Source of the DNA: Suillus spraguei | Lineage: Eukaryota; Basidiomycota; Agaricomycetes; Boletales; Suillaceae | Length of the DNA: 35,182 bases | Direction of reading: 5' to 3' | Assembly: GCA_016800925.1 (NCBI GenBank) | Contig: JABCPU010000611.1 | Coordinates: forward strand, 1-35,182 | Part shown: piece by piece, positions 1 to 10,317 of the stretch | Position numbering within the stretch: position 1 is the first letter of the stretch | Layout: each line of letters starts with the position of its first letter | Position numbers and translations under genes: made by a program | The notes under the pieces: model-generated | Told to the model about the DNA's origin: nothing | The model's database searches: none | Seen by the model: the letters and a program-made list of their open reading frames with translations, nothing else

Positions 1-219
1 ACCTAAGTCGTCTTGAATCGTCTCTAAGTCTAAGCACTCCTTAGCCTTAGTCTCTATTCTCGTAGAACCTCTTAGACTTGTCTTTGAGGCCGAACCCTTG
101 ATCGTACTCGGAACGGTTCCTTGTACTTTCACCTTGTCCTCTTTGGACATTGTAAGAACTTCCCAGCAGACCGCTGTGTCTTTTCACTGTCGCTGGTGAC
201 GCCACCCCAGTTCGTAACA
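1..219 (+). repeat. 5' LTR of element A, truncated by window edge
   Basis: Matches 7068-7289 of the right LTR and ends in the same TTCGTAACA / TTTGTAACA terminus. The first half, including promoter and RNA start, lies outside the window. Confidence 0.92.
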
Positions 220-220
220 A

Positions 221-231
221 AAGATTAAAGT
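221..231 (+). promoter_or_regulatory. Self-priming primer-binding site of element A
   Basis: One base after the LTR end lies AAGATTAAAGT, the exact reverse complement of ACTTTAATCTT at 7018-7028 in the right LTR. That LTR position is about 33 bp downstream of a TATATAAG box, where the RNA should begin. In Tf1 and the sushi-like chromoviruses, the first 11 nt of the RNA anneal to a site next to the LTR and prime reverse transcription. No tRNA-like TGG primer site was seen here. The assignment is inferred from position and complementarity. Confidence 0.75.
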
Positions 232-409
232 CACTGATCGTCGACTATCCAGTCTTCGACCCTGAACCCTGATGCTTAGATAAGCAGATTAGCGTACGCG
301 TACGCTAGATTGTCAAGAGAAGCCCTCTGACAGAAGACAAGCCCTAACGGACAGCAAGACAGCGCGTGTAGGCACCGAGAAAGTATAACTCACCAGACGA
401 ATCATCAAC

Positions 410-1345
410 ATGGCGACCAAAGAATTTGAATACAAGATCGGTCAGCCAAAGGTTTTGATGGAGATCGCGACAACTCTCGCGAATTTATCCAGTCATGCAA
501 TCTTCACTTCGACATCAACGAAAAGCTTTACACCACGAAACAGAAGATCATTTTCATAACATCCTTTATGACCGAAAGAATGCCAAATCCTGGAAAGAGC
601 AATTCCTTGACCATGCTCAATCAACCGACACCTCTGGACAAAAAGTTGGTTATGGGACAATGGTGGATTTTATGAAAAGCTTCAAAGAAGCCTTCGACCA
701 GTGGATACCAAAGGAACCGCACTCACGAAACTCAGGACCTCAAACAAGGAACGAGATCTTCACACTACATCGCTGACTTTGAGGCACTTGCAGCCAAGGC
801 TCATATCACCGATAATGCAACAAAGATCCAATTCTTCCAAGATGGCCTGAATTGGGGTATCCTTACAAAGCTTTTCGCACTAGGAGATGTCTCAGAAGTA
901 TTCGAGACGTTGTGCTGCAATGCGTTTCCATTGACAATTCCCATCATCGTCTCAAGCCATGAGGACACGTCATGCTCCACAACAGAAGAAGAAGAACTAT
1001 GGAAATGCACGTACATCCGAACCGTGATTCCAACGCAATGGTCGTAGATCGAATCTCCGATACGGAGAGATCCGAATGCATGAAGAAGGACAATGCTTCA
1101 GATGCAAGAAGACAGGACACGCATTCATAATTGTCCTGACAGAAAGAAGAAGACCCCGCTCCGACAAACTGAAGTCAAAGAAGGGAAGAATGAAGAAACT
1201 GTGAGGCGGATTGTGAGGATTTTTGAATTGGAGAAACAAAGATCGACGTATGTTTCTCCCAATGTACTACTAAGACTTGTACGCGCTGTAGGTGAAAGAA
1301 AGAACTTCGTGTCCCTATCACCCTTCACTCGCGTACTCGCTTAAA
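410..1345 (+). pseudogene. gag: Element A gag (capsid-nucleocapsid), frameshifted
   Basis: The ATG at 410 opens a reading frame that continues as a recognisable gag only after a one-base shift near 454. Capsid-type sequence follows in pieces (about 455-776 and 775-1000) containing ERNAKSWKEQF and ADFEALAAKA, typical of retrotransposon Gag helices. A zinc knuckle begins at about 1098 with CFRCKKTGH, but the last cysteine is lost to another frameshift; the related fragment at 26246-26287 keeps the full CX2CX4HX4C. Gag would package element RNA in virus-like particles. At least three indels make this copy non-functional. Confidence 0.85.
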
Positions 1346-4300
1346 ATCCGTCGACACCACCGCTGTATTGATTCAGGCGTGGCCGGAACATTTATCTCCG
1401 AAGAGTTTGTGAAACTCCATCAAATCACACGACGAAAACTCAAAACACCATTTCGAGTTACTACAGCAGATGGAACTCTTATCAAAGGAGGACCAATCAC
1501 ACACTACTGTCTCCTAGTGGTCAAAATGATGAATGAACCATGTATGGAAAATTCAATATTACCAAACTAGAAGAAGAGATCAAATCCTTCTGGGAATTCC
1601 ATGGTTAGCGCAATGAACCCAAGTATAGATTGGGCTGCTGAAACACTGTCCTCCCCCGAACAGCAAATCGGATGAAATCGAAATTGATATGGATACGGAT
1701 CAGAAGAAGAATGGATTGCCCCCACTTTCAATTGTCATTCTAAGAAATGGCAACATTCCCGACTTCCGAGATCCCTCATCATCCCTTCTATTCCTAATGA
1801 TTCCGAACCAGAAGTACAAACACTGCACACACCGACCCTACTCCACGTGTACAATTACCACGATCAGTATCACCATCCCCGCCAGAAAAGCGCAAGAATG
1901 AATCCGAACCCGAACATCGGCGGACCAAGAACCTATTGAGCAACGGCCAATAGAAGAACAGAAGTATGGAAAGAGAAAAGCAGAAGAAGAGATCCCGGAC
2001 GAGATACCAACATACCGAAATTATCCAAGTTCTATGTCCCCCGAAAACTCTTCAACATACTCCTTCGCTTCAATTGAAGAAATCCCCGATGAAGGAGAAC
2101 CCGTGCCCTCGTTGATCCCAACAGAGGATGATGACCAATTCAACACAATGCAAGATGTCTGGCATGCGCCAGAAGTACGTGAAATTTCCTCTTATGAACT
2201 GGAGATGGAGAATTTCTTGTGGAATACGATACTGATGGAGTTAGCATGAGAATCATAGAAGAAGTATCCATGGACACGCCCTCACACATGATGGAATTCC
2301 CGACTTGAACAACTCCCCAACTATTCCACAATTCCTTCCTCCTCCGAAATACAGTAACAAAGCTCAGGAATTCGCCACGGATGAGAAGGAAAAGAAAAAG
2401 AAATCCTTTGAAGAATTGGTCCCGGACTATTTGCACGACTTCGCAGACATCTTTGCTAAAGACGGATTAAACAAACTACCCCCGAACGCCCTGGTATTGA
2501 TCATCGATCGATACTAAACCCGGTTTATTCCCTGCACATCAAAGGTTTACCAGCTATCGGAAAAGAAGCGCTGCCGTCAAAACGTTTATCGATGAAAACG
2601 TTGGCAAAGGTTTCATCTCAGAATTGAAGTCACCCCAAGCCAGTGGCTTCTTCTTTGTGGGAAAGAAGAGTGGAGAATTGCGTCCCTGTCAAGATTATCG
2701 CTACATCAATGATTGGACAGTCAAGAATGCCTATCCGCTCCCGCTCCTATTCCCTTGTTGCAACGCTTCACAACGCACAGTTCTTTACAAAATGGATATT
2801 CCGGTCCGGCTATAACAATATTCGCATCCATCCTGATGATAGGTGGAAAGCTGCTTTTACTACGGAATTCGGCCTCTTTGAACCGAACGTCATGTTCTTT
2901 GGCCTCTGCAATTCCCCAGCAACTTTCCAAGCATACATGAATCGCACCTTTCCACAGGAAATCAATGAAGGATGGATGGTTATCTACATGGACGATATCC
3001 TGATTTCTCTACAACATGGCAGAACATCGGAACGGACAAGACGGTTTTGATGAAGATAGAAAGAACATTTGTTCTTAAAACTGGAAAATGCACCTTCGAT
3101 GCAGAGAAGTGGAGTACCTGGAATGATAATTGCCCCGGACAAGTTGCTATGGATACCGCCAAGACAAGGGAATCTCGAATGGCCAGTTCCAAATCTGTAA
3201 AGATGTTCGTCATTCCTTGTTTTGCAACTTCTACCGCACGTTCATTTCCCATTATCTGAATTGCCCGACCCCTTATCGATTAACAAAGAAAGATAAGGCT
3301 TTGATTGGTCAACCAATGTATGGACACCTTCGAAGAACTGAAACGATGCTTACATCCCAACCGTACTCCGTAACCCTGATCCTTCCGACAATTTGCTATT
3401 GCTACGACGCTTCGCTCGTAGCAACCGGCGGAGTTCTCTTACAGACTGATGAAAATGGTGTTTATCACCCATGTGCATATCTCTCACAGTCTTTGAACCC
3501 CGCAGAACGCAATTACCAGATCTTTGACGGGAACTCCTTGCCGTAATCCGGGCATTGAACGAATGGCGCCATTATCTTGAGGGAAACCCACACCCGTCCT
3601 GGTATTCACCGACCACAAGAATCTTCTGTATTTAGAAGTGCACAAAAGCTTACCCGCCGCCAAGCACGTTGGCAATTGATTTGTCTATTTACGACATTGA
3701 ACTGCACATGTTGCAGGTACTAAATTGGCAGTACCTGATGCACTATCTCGCCGGCCGACTATGACTCCGGCAAAGACGATAACGAAGGACCAGACACTTC
3801 TTCCTGATGCTCTATTCGTTCGTCTTATTGATACCGATCTGCAAGATGTCTTATTATCCTCCAACCCCCTTGACGACCCTGTCTTCAAGACAGTGTCTGA
3901 CGCCCTCGATGGCGTGTGTCTTCCTCCATGAAATCAGCCTCTCTGACTGGAAGATTGAGGAGAACGTCCTCTATTTTAAGAATCGTGCCTACATTCCACC
4001 GGCGCATCGTCCTGATATCCTGAAAGGTATCATGATCATCCTACGTGGGCCATCCCGGTAGATTTAAAACTGAAGAACTCGTTAAACGAGAAGCATGGTG
4101 GCCCGCTATGGGCTCCTATATTCGGAAATACGTTGAGGGTTGCGCCCTTTGTCAGCAAATGAAAGCTGATACGCATCCTGTTGCCCACCGCTTCTCCGAT
4201 ACCTCGTCTGCGACTCGCCCTTTTCCCAGGTCTCTGTTGATCTTATCACCGACCTTCCTGTCTCTGGGGCTTTGATAGTATCATGGTCATGGTAGACCAT

Positions 4301-5241
4301 GGCCTTACGAAGGGGGTAATTATTATCCCTTGTCTAAAACCGTCACTTCCGAAGGGATTGCTAAGCTATTTTTAAACATGTTTACCGTCGATTTGGACTC
4401 CATGACAAAGTCATCTCGGATCGAGGTCCACAGTTCCTATCGCGCTTTTCTAAAGAGCTTGCCCGACTTCTTGATTACATCATTGCTCCATCCACAGCTT
4501 ACCACCCTCAGACCGATGGTCAAACAGAAAGGCTAATCAAGAACTTGAAACATACCTACGCATCTATTGCCCAACAATCCTGAAGATTGGGTAGAACACC
4601 TACCAATCGCCGAATTTGTCCACAATCACCGAAAACATGATGCAAGAAATGCATCACCCTTTTATTTGATGATGGGATATGAACCATGCGCTATCCCTCA
4701 CCTTACCCTGATTCATCAGTCCCCGCAGCAGAAGATCGAGTACGATCCCTGCAGAAGATAAGAGAAGAAGCAATCGCCTGCCATAACATTGCAATGCAAA
4801 CAATGGCCGAACGATCCCGAGGAGATAAGTACATTCCATGGAAGATCGGAGATAAGGTTTGGTATCTGCTGCCAATCTTAGACTCAAACTCCCATCAAGG
4901 AAAATTGCGCCAAAACGATACAGACCTTTCCCGATCATCGATGTCTTATCACCCATCACGTTCACACTCAAACTCCCTCCACAGTGGAAAATTCATCCTA
5001 CGTTCCATGCTTCTGTCTTATCATCCTATAGCGAAACAGACGTACATGGTCCGAACTTCCCCGAACCACCACCTGACATCATCAAAGAAGAAGAAGAATA
5101 TGAAATAGAAGCAATTCTTTCTCACAAAGGAACCGGCACTCGCCGATGCTATCTGTTTCCTGGAAAGGATATTCACAGGAGATAATGAATGGCTCCAGAA
5201 AAGAACTTGAAGAACTCCGCTCAAATTTTGAATGCTTATAA
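1346..5241 (+). pseudogene. pol: Element A pol: PR-RT-RNase H-IN-chromodomain, frameshifted
   Basis: Domains in order: retropepsin at 1346-1570 with the DSG active site followed by GTFIS; an acidic linker to about 2400; RT at about 2560-3250 with the box GELRPCQDYR, KMDI and the catalytic YMDD at about 2987; RNase H at 3270-3760; integrase zinc domain at about 4045-4180 (HPGRF...CALCQQ) and core at about 4290-4560 ending in the DDE-type TDGQT box; and a chromodomain at 5090-5241. The stop is TAA at 5239. Many one-base deletions relative to copies B and C switch the frame, so no polyprotein can be made. The chromodomain suggests that this family targets its integration to chromatin; this is family knowledge rather than something seen here. 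Confidence 0.92.
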
Positions 5242-5313
5242 GAAGCAACACCCCTCTGATTATCCTTCAGTCAATCAACTCGCACTAGCACTTGATCAAC
5301 TAACACGTCTCAA

Positions 5314-6662
5314 ATGTCTTTCCCCACTGCATACATCACCCCCGTCACCGTTGCCAACAATGACTCTGACTCCTGAAGCTGAACAATATGGAACCTTGCC
5401 ACTGAAATCGACAACACCTCCTACATCGAAGCTGCCCTTCTATGTGAAGGACACGCCCTTGAAATTGAAAGAATCCTCACAGAAAGAGGTGCCTTCCCGG
5501 CCCTCCTCCTCATCAACATTATCTGTACCGCCGCCCTCATTGAAACCACAGCCAATGAAACCACTGACACTACATATCATCAATGCTTCTTACATCTTCA
5601 AAAACGCATTCGTTCTTACACTATGCTGTTGCTTCCCAGTTCTTTTAAAAGCGATGTTGAAGAAGCTATTCACATCGTGGCTGAACGTCGAGCAGGCGTT
5701 GCTCGACCTCCCTCTCCGAAGGAAGATGCGCCACTTCCTATTCCAGCACCTCTTCTTCACGCATGTATTCTAGTATTGATGCCCTTGCTGGCTTATGCAC
5801 TGCTGTCCAAGAGATTGGGCAGCTCACCAACGCGGTCGTTGAAACCATCCAGCACTCAGTCGCTGAAACCAGAGCAGCCAGAAACTTAGTCAAAGAAGCC
5901 ATCACTGATCTACAACAAACGCAAGACGACCTCGCTTCTCCCCGAACCCCATCTCCTATTGAAAAACCGACCTCACCGTCTCCCGTCATAGTCTCTCATG
6001 ACCATCCTGCATGGCTATACGAGCCCTGTACAGAAGAACAGTGTGAAGCTGCAAAGAGATTAGGGATTCCTGTTGCTGAGTTAATAGCACTAGGTCCTCG
6101 ACTTCATGACCTTCACATCCACCCTCCCATGTCTATCCCGTCATCATTTGGTCCAATGGATCCTGTCTCGCCAGTCTTAGTAAAAGACTTAGGTACCACC
6201 TCTCCCTCCTCCTCTAACGAACTCCTTGTGGTTGCTGAACGAGGGACCACTCCTGACCTCCCCGCATCCACGTACACTTTGACCAGCAAGCAACAGGCAC
6301 AGCTTCGACGCAACAATGCCTTCGCCTTAAAACGCATGACACGACGGAAAGGGAAGAAGCGTGCTGGATCCACCAGTCCTACACCCGTTATTTCACCATC
6401 ACCATTATGCATGTCCACTTCCAACACTGATGAAAACATGAAATGTCGACTCTGTGGCATGGTCAGACATCGGCAAAAGAATTGTCTCGACTATCAATGT
6501 CAAATCTGTCTGCGACACGCTCCTACCCATCTGTCCATTTACTGCCCTCAGCGTCGTGGGGAACCTCCGTTTACGCTTACCTGGAAGGACGATGGATTTT
6601 ATGATGCACTGCGTAGGTGGGAACAGTATCTTATTAACCGTCGACGACGAAAAGAAGGTTGA
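5314..6662 (+). pseudogene. Element A third ORF: zinc-knuckle protein downstream of pol
   Basis: This starts at the ATG at 5314, 73 bp after the pol stop. In this copy it is broken in its first third but open from 5763 to 6662 (about 300 codons). The product has a variable N-terminal part, a helical middle, a serine/proline-rich linker, a basic RRKGKKR tract, and a C-terminal pair of cysteine motifs. The first motif, CRLCGMVRHRQKNC, is a perfect CX2CX4HX4C knuckle; the second, CQICLRHAPTHLSIYC, is a CX2CX6HX4C variant. A TWKDDGFYDALRRWE box follows. The same ORF lies in the same place in copies B and C. The role is unknown; it sits where env lies in other elements, but has no signal peptide or fusion features. 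A second nucleocapsid-like or RNA-binding protein is the best guess. Confidence 0.75.
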
Positions 6663-6803
6663 CAGGCAAGGACTGTAGCAGAGGAGGAAGTGGCTTATAT
6701 GTTAGGAGGAAGTGCTGCTGATGAAGACGTCGCTAACTATGATGACTATGATCCCGTCTATGACGACAACAGAGATGTTTGAAAGTCGTAACTTTCAATG
6801 TAA

Positions 6804-6814
6804 TAAGGGGGTAA
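6804..6814 (+). promoter_or_regulatory. Polypurine tract of element A
   Basis: AAGGGGG followed by TAA directly precedes the TG of the 3' LTR. This is the expected plus-strand primer. Copy C has AAAAGGGGG at the matching place. Confidence 0.75.
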
Positions 6815-7289
6815 TGTTACAATTGTACGTGCCCCTATTCATTTTCCCTTTATCTTCTTACTTGTATATCATGTCACATGACTCTGACTCATATGCTCAA
6901 TGCATCTGTACAAACACATGCCTTCCTTATTAGGATACACAGTTACATTCTCACGGTTACCTGGTCTGTGCGCACATATATACCTATATAAGCGCAGTGT
7001 ACTTGTAGAGATACTTTACTTTAATCTTACTGGGTTTTACCTGGAATCTCCTTCGCTTAGGTCTCCAACCTAAGTTGTCTTGAATCGTCTCTAAGTCTAA
7101 GCACTCCTTAGCCTTAGTCTCTATTCTTGTAGAACCTCTTAGACTTGTCTTTGAGGCCGAACCCTTGATCGTACTTGGAACGCATTCCTTGTACTTTCAC
7201 CTTGTCCTCTTTTGGACATTGTAAGAACCTCCCAGCAGACCGCCTGTGTCTTTTCACTGTCGCTGGTGACACCACCCCAGTTTGTAACA
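6815..7289 (+). repeat. 3' LTR of element A (475 bp)
   Basis: It runs from TGTTACAATT to TTTGTAACA, with inverted TGTTAC/GTAACA ends. It is followed directly by TGCGG and element D's RT sequence. Compared with the left LTR, most differences are C-to-T or G-to-A at CpG. The matching 5-bp duplication cannot be checked because the left insertion edge is outside the window. Confidence 0.93.
6985..6992 (+). promoter_or_regulatory. TATA box in the A-family LTR
   Basis: TATATAAG lies 33 bp upstream of the start of the 11-mer at 7018 that pairs with the primer site, so 7018 is the likely RNA start. Copy C has TATTTAAG at 34889-34896, 34 bp before the same 11-mer. Confidence 0.65.
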
Positions 7290-7841
7290 TGCGGCATTAT
7301 GGTCCATTCATAAAGTCCTTTCAGTGTGTCAATTGCTGTATACTTGATGTCATCAGGGTGTACCCTCGTCTGAAAGAATGAATTAGTCATATCTATTTTA
7401 CCAAATTTTTTCTTTTGGCGCAGTCTCATAAGATTTCATCAACCCACGGGAGAGGGTGATTGTCTGGTATTGTGTTTGCATTCAGAGCATGGTAATCATT
7501 CACCCAATGTGGTAAGACTGTGGATCTTTCTTTGGGACTAGGAAGGCTGGCGACACAAAAGAACTTGAGGAAGGTCTTAGCTGTCCTGCCACGATATGCT
7601 GGTTGAGAAGAGCCTCCAAAGCTTTGCAATACTTGCAGGGCATGTTGTACTTATGGCATTGTATAATCTTGTTGGGGTCTTTAAGCCTTATTCGGTGGAT
7701 GACATCGGTTGGCAGTTGGTCGATGTGTGAAATGTCATCCGGGAATTGGTCCTCATACTTGTGACACATTTTGGCATTCAGATGTTGTAAGTGTTCTTCA
7801 ATGAAAGCCAGCATATCAATTTGTTGGCGAAGGACTGACAC
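7290..7841 (-). pseudogene. pol: Element D pol, RT N-terminal part, cut by element A
   Basis: Reading down the - strand there is an RT leader (PDDISHIDQLPTDVIHRIRL), a finger-domain SPAFLVPKKD, then WVNDYHALNANT and [18 protein letters not shown], and finally YEWTIMP, where the gene stops at 7290 against element A's LTR. These are the conserved blocks 1-3 of Ty3/gypsy RT; the YxDD block would lie beyond A. Frameshifts occur near 7430 and 7560. RT copies element RNA into DNA; this copy is dead because of the insertion and the frame breaks. Confidence 0.88.
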
Positions 7842-7913
7842 AACATTTGATACTTTAGTCGTGGTGTGCTTCTCATTGTTGTCGAGGCTTGTTGTAAGAA
7901 CAGTTTGAAGTTC

Positions 7914-9353
7914 TTAAATAACATTTTTACATAGTTGTAATACATCACGATGTGAGGGGATTGGGACTTGTATGCATTTTACGTGTTTGGGGGGATGTAA
8001 GAGGTCGTAATTCAAAGACTTGTTGATGCATGTGTGGAGTTCATGATCTATAAGGAGAAAATTATGTGATAAGAAAGGCTTCCAAAGGAGCAGGGGCACA
8101 ATGAGATTAGGCACAATTATTGCACATATGGTACGTGAATTCCAGTCATGATTTACAGACAAAGGAGACAAATGAACATATTCAGAAAAACAGAAAGAAG
8201 AATTGGCAGACAAGAGAAATGCAGAATTTGCCTCTATTGTGGTACACAGTTTGCGTCTCTGTAGACCAAGTTTAGTCACTAGGTCCTCATTAATAAGAAC
8301 TAGATGTGATCCATGATCAATTAAGGTGTCTACGCGCTCGAATGAAGCAGAAAGTGGTCCAGTCAAGAGACAAGGCCAGAACAAGTGGGGGGTTTCAAAA
8401 GGAGCCATGTACATATCATCCTTGGATTCAAAGATCTCTTCAATAACCAATGAAGGCATGACCGCTCCAATAGGTGCAACAATGGCAATGGGTTTTGACA
8501 TCTTGTAGGTTTTGGGCTTGGCAGCAAGAGCATCTGCTTCCATCAGGGCCTTATAAGAGGATGCATCAGGTGCGCCGTCAGTACACTCCCTTGACCTATG
8601 GGAGACGTAAAATTTGCGACACTTATTGCGACACTCAAAGCATCCATTGTGATCGGTTAGGAGGGTACGTTCAGCCTGCATAAGAGCTCCGAGGCGAGGT
8701 GTGGAAGTGTTTGTGTAACTATGAGGGTTGGGCTTGGGTAGGAAGTTGGAAGAAGTGGCACGTTTCATTTTATGTAAGTCTTCTGTGATTTTCCTGTGAG
8801 CAGCGAGATCTTCCATCCTCTTGTTGTCGAGGAGGTGAACCTCCTTGATCCATTGTTTGAGAGTCAGCATGCTCGCAAGGTTTGCTCTCATCACAGGTAC
8901 CATGAGTTTGTCACATAGACTAGCTTCTAGCTGATTGTGCAACTGTGCATCATTCAAGTGCAAAGTAGTACCAAACAGCAGGGAGTTCTGGTTTCGAAGT
9001 CCTAACGCCCATTCATAGAAGGGTCAGGATCCTTGTGGCGACCCAAGAACCTTCTTGTGAAGTTTCAGGTCCCAGTGCGCCTCGAGCCAGTCTTTCTTTA
9101 AAGCCTTCATGTAATCTTCAAAGGTCCCAATGTCTAGAGTAGCACATTGTGCGAGATACCAGGTGTGTAAGCGGTTGTCTTTCATTCCGAAGGCCACCAT
9201 TATAACTTGGTTCTTGGCTTTGATTTCTTTGTGCATGAAGTACATTAGGCAGGAATTTTCCCAATCTTGGGCTACCTCAGGCATGAAATCGCCGGCAAGT
9301 AGTTTGGGTGGTTTACTTGGGGCTGACTGGTTGACAGAAGCTGTGTGGGTCAT
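7914..9353 (-). pseudogene. gag: Element D gag C-terminal part and protease
   Basis: Continuous - strand frame apart from one TGA at 9024-9026. The first part is capsid-like (KLLAGDFMPEVAQDWENS and the following helices). Next come FYEWALGLRNQNSLL, a cysteine-rich box CFECRNKCRKFYVSHRSREC (C-X3-C-X6-H-X4-C, or CX2C with longer spacing), and at about 8290-8340 a retropepsin active-site region, VDTLIDHGSHLVLI. There the usual DS/TG reads DHG. That may be a family feature or damage; I cannot tell. The ORF continues to 7914 and connects by a short non-coding-looking gap to the RT part. The upstream end is cut at 9353 by element E. Confidence 0.82.
9349..9353. repeat. Target-site duplication of element E, left copy
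   Basis: GTCAT directly outside the left LTR. The same five bases follow the right LTR at 16336-16340. Five bases is the usual Ty3/gypsy duplication size. Confidence 0.92.
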
Positions 9354-10122
9354 TGTTAAGACTGTACTCAAGGGTAGAGAGATCCGAAGGGCTTTGGCCT
9401 CAGTTCGTACACTGTGCCCCTTTCTCGAGTAATGCCCCTTATTTCAGGGAGGAGTTATTCGTCCGAAGACCCGGAAGGAGTTGCGTGACGGATCCAGGTG
9501 TCCGAAGGTGTCGGATATGATACGTCCGAAGGTTATTCGGAACGTAAGGAGAGGACAGAGATTAAGGCTAGTTTCGGAACGAGTTCCTAACTAGAAACTA
9601 ACGGAGATGGACTATCCGAAGATAGAGTCAGAGGTATAGACTATAGGACTCAATCCTAAGTCTCGGAAGGTGACTTAAAGCGGAGAGTGGCTTAAGTCCG
9701 GAGGAGGCAGAATGAGTAGAATCTAAGATGATATTTGAACTAAGGTTCTATGGAGATCTACAAGTGATTTATATACTGTAAGTATCTAAGACGGATAATC
9801 AGCAAGTCCGGGACCAAGGGCTATGTACGAAGTGTAGCGGAAGTCTATTAGTTAATGCATAGCGGATCAGTAAGCATGAATCGGAAATGAACACAGGAAA
9901 CGGATCAGTAACACAGGACGGAAATATAAACAGCCAGAGTACCGGTAGCAGGAGAAATGACGAAAGGAGATAGACGCAGATGTACACAAGGGAGTTAAGG
10001 TGCGAGAAGTGAGTACATTCGGATGGGTGGTCCGGACAAGATCTGTGGACCAGACAGATATGGAAACGATCGGATCTGGACGGATATGGTCGGATCTGAG
10101 ATTAGAAGTATGGTATATGACA
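9354..10122 (-). repeat. 3' LTR of element E (769 bp)
   Basis: On the + strand it runs TGTTAAGACT to TATATGACA, and is the left-hand LTR of a - strand element. It holds a TATA box at 9768-9775 and the RNA-start 11-mer at 9731-9741, which here has one C-to-T change relative to the 5' LTR. Confidence 0.95.
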
Positions 10123-10126
10123 GTAT

Positions 10127-10135
10127 CCCCCCCTT
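10127..10135 (-). promoter_or_regulatory. Polypurine tract of element E
   Basis: On the - strand this reads AAGGGGGGG, separated from the 3' LTR by four bases. It is the expected primer for plus-strand synthesis and confirms that the left LTR is the 3' one. Confidence 0.65.
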
Positions 10136-10317
10136 AGGGCCGAACCCCTGAGGCACAAGAAGCGTCAATCCGGATTGGACAAGATTAATGCGAGACGATG
10201 GGGAAGTTTGATGGTTGTAGTGCTGAGTCTGTAATCCGACAGATATATGGACGTCAGACGTCTGAAATGATTCCTACCCCCACTTCATATCCTTGTTAAC
10301 AAAACTTGTCTCCAAAC

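Larger units (their letters stand above)
1..7289 (+). mobile_element. Element A: decayed Ty3/gypsy chromovirus with an extra 3' ORF
   Basis: Seen: a partial LTR at 1-219, internal sequence 220-6814 and a full LTR at 6815-7289. Gag, protease, RT with YMDD, RNase H, integrase and chromodomain follow in the Ty3/gypsy order, then a third ORF. Coding regions are broken by many one-base indels. The two LTR stretches that can be compared (1-219 against 7068-7289) differ at about seven substitutions and three indels, the substitutions mostly C/T or G/A. Its right LTR abuts an RT gene on the - strand (element D) that stops abruptly at 7290, so A was inserted there. The rest of its left LTR, and D beyond it, lie outside the window. 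It belongs to the same family as copies B and C at 26478-35182. Confidence 0.93.

Noticed and set aside
9024..9371. 115-codon ORF with its own start in the LTR
   Set aside because: The first residues come from E's LTR; the true upstream part is at 16341-16481.
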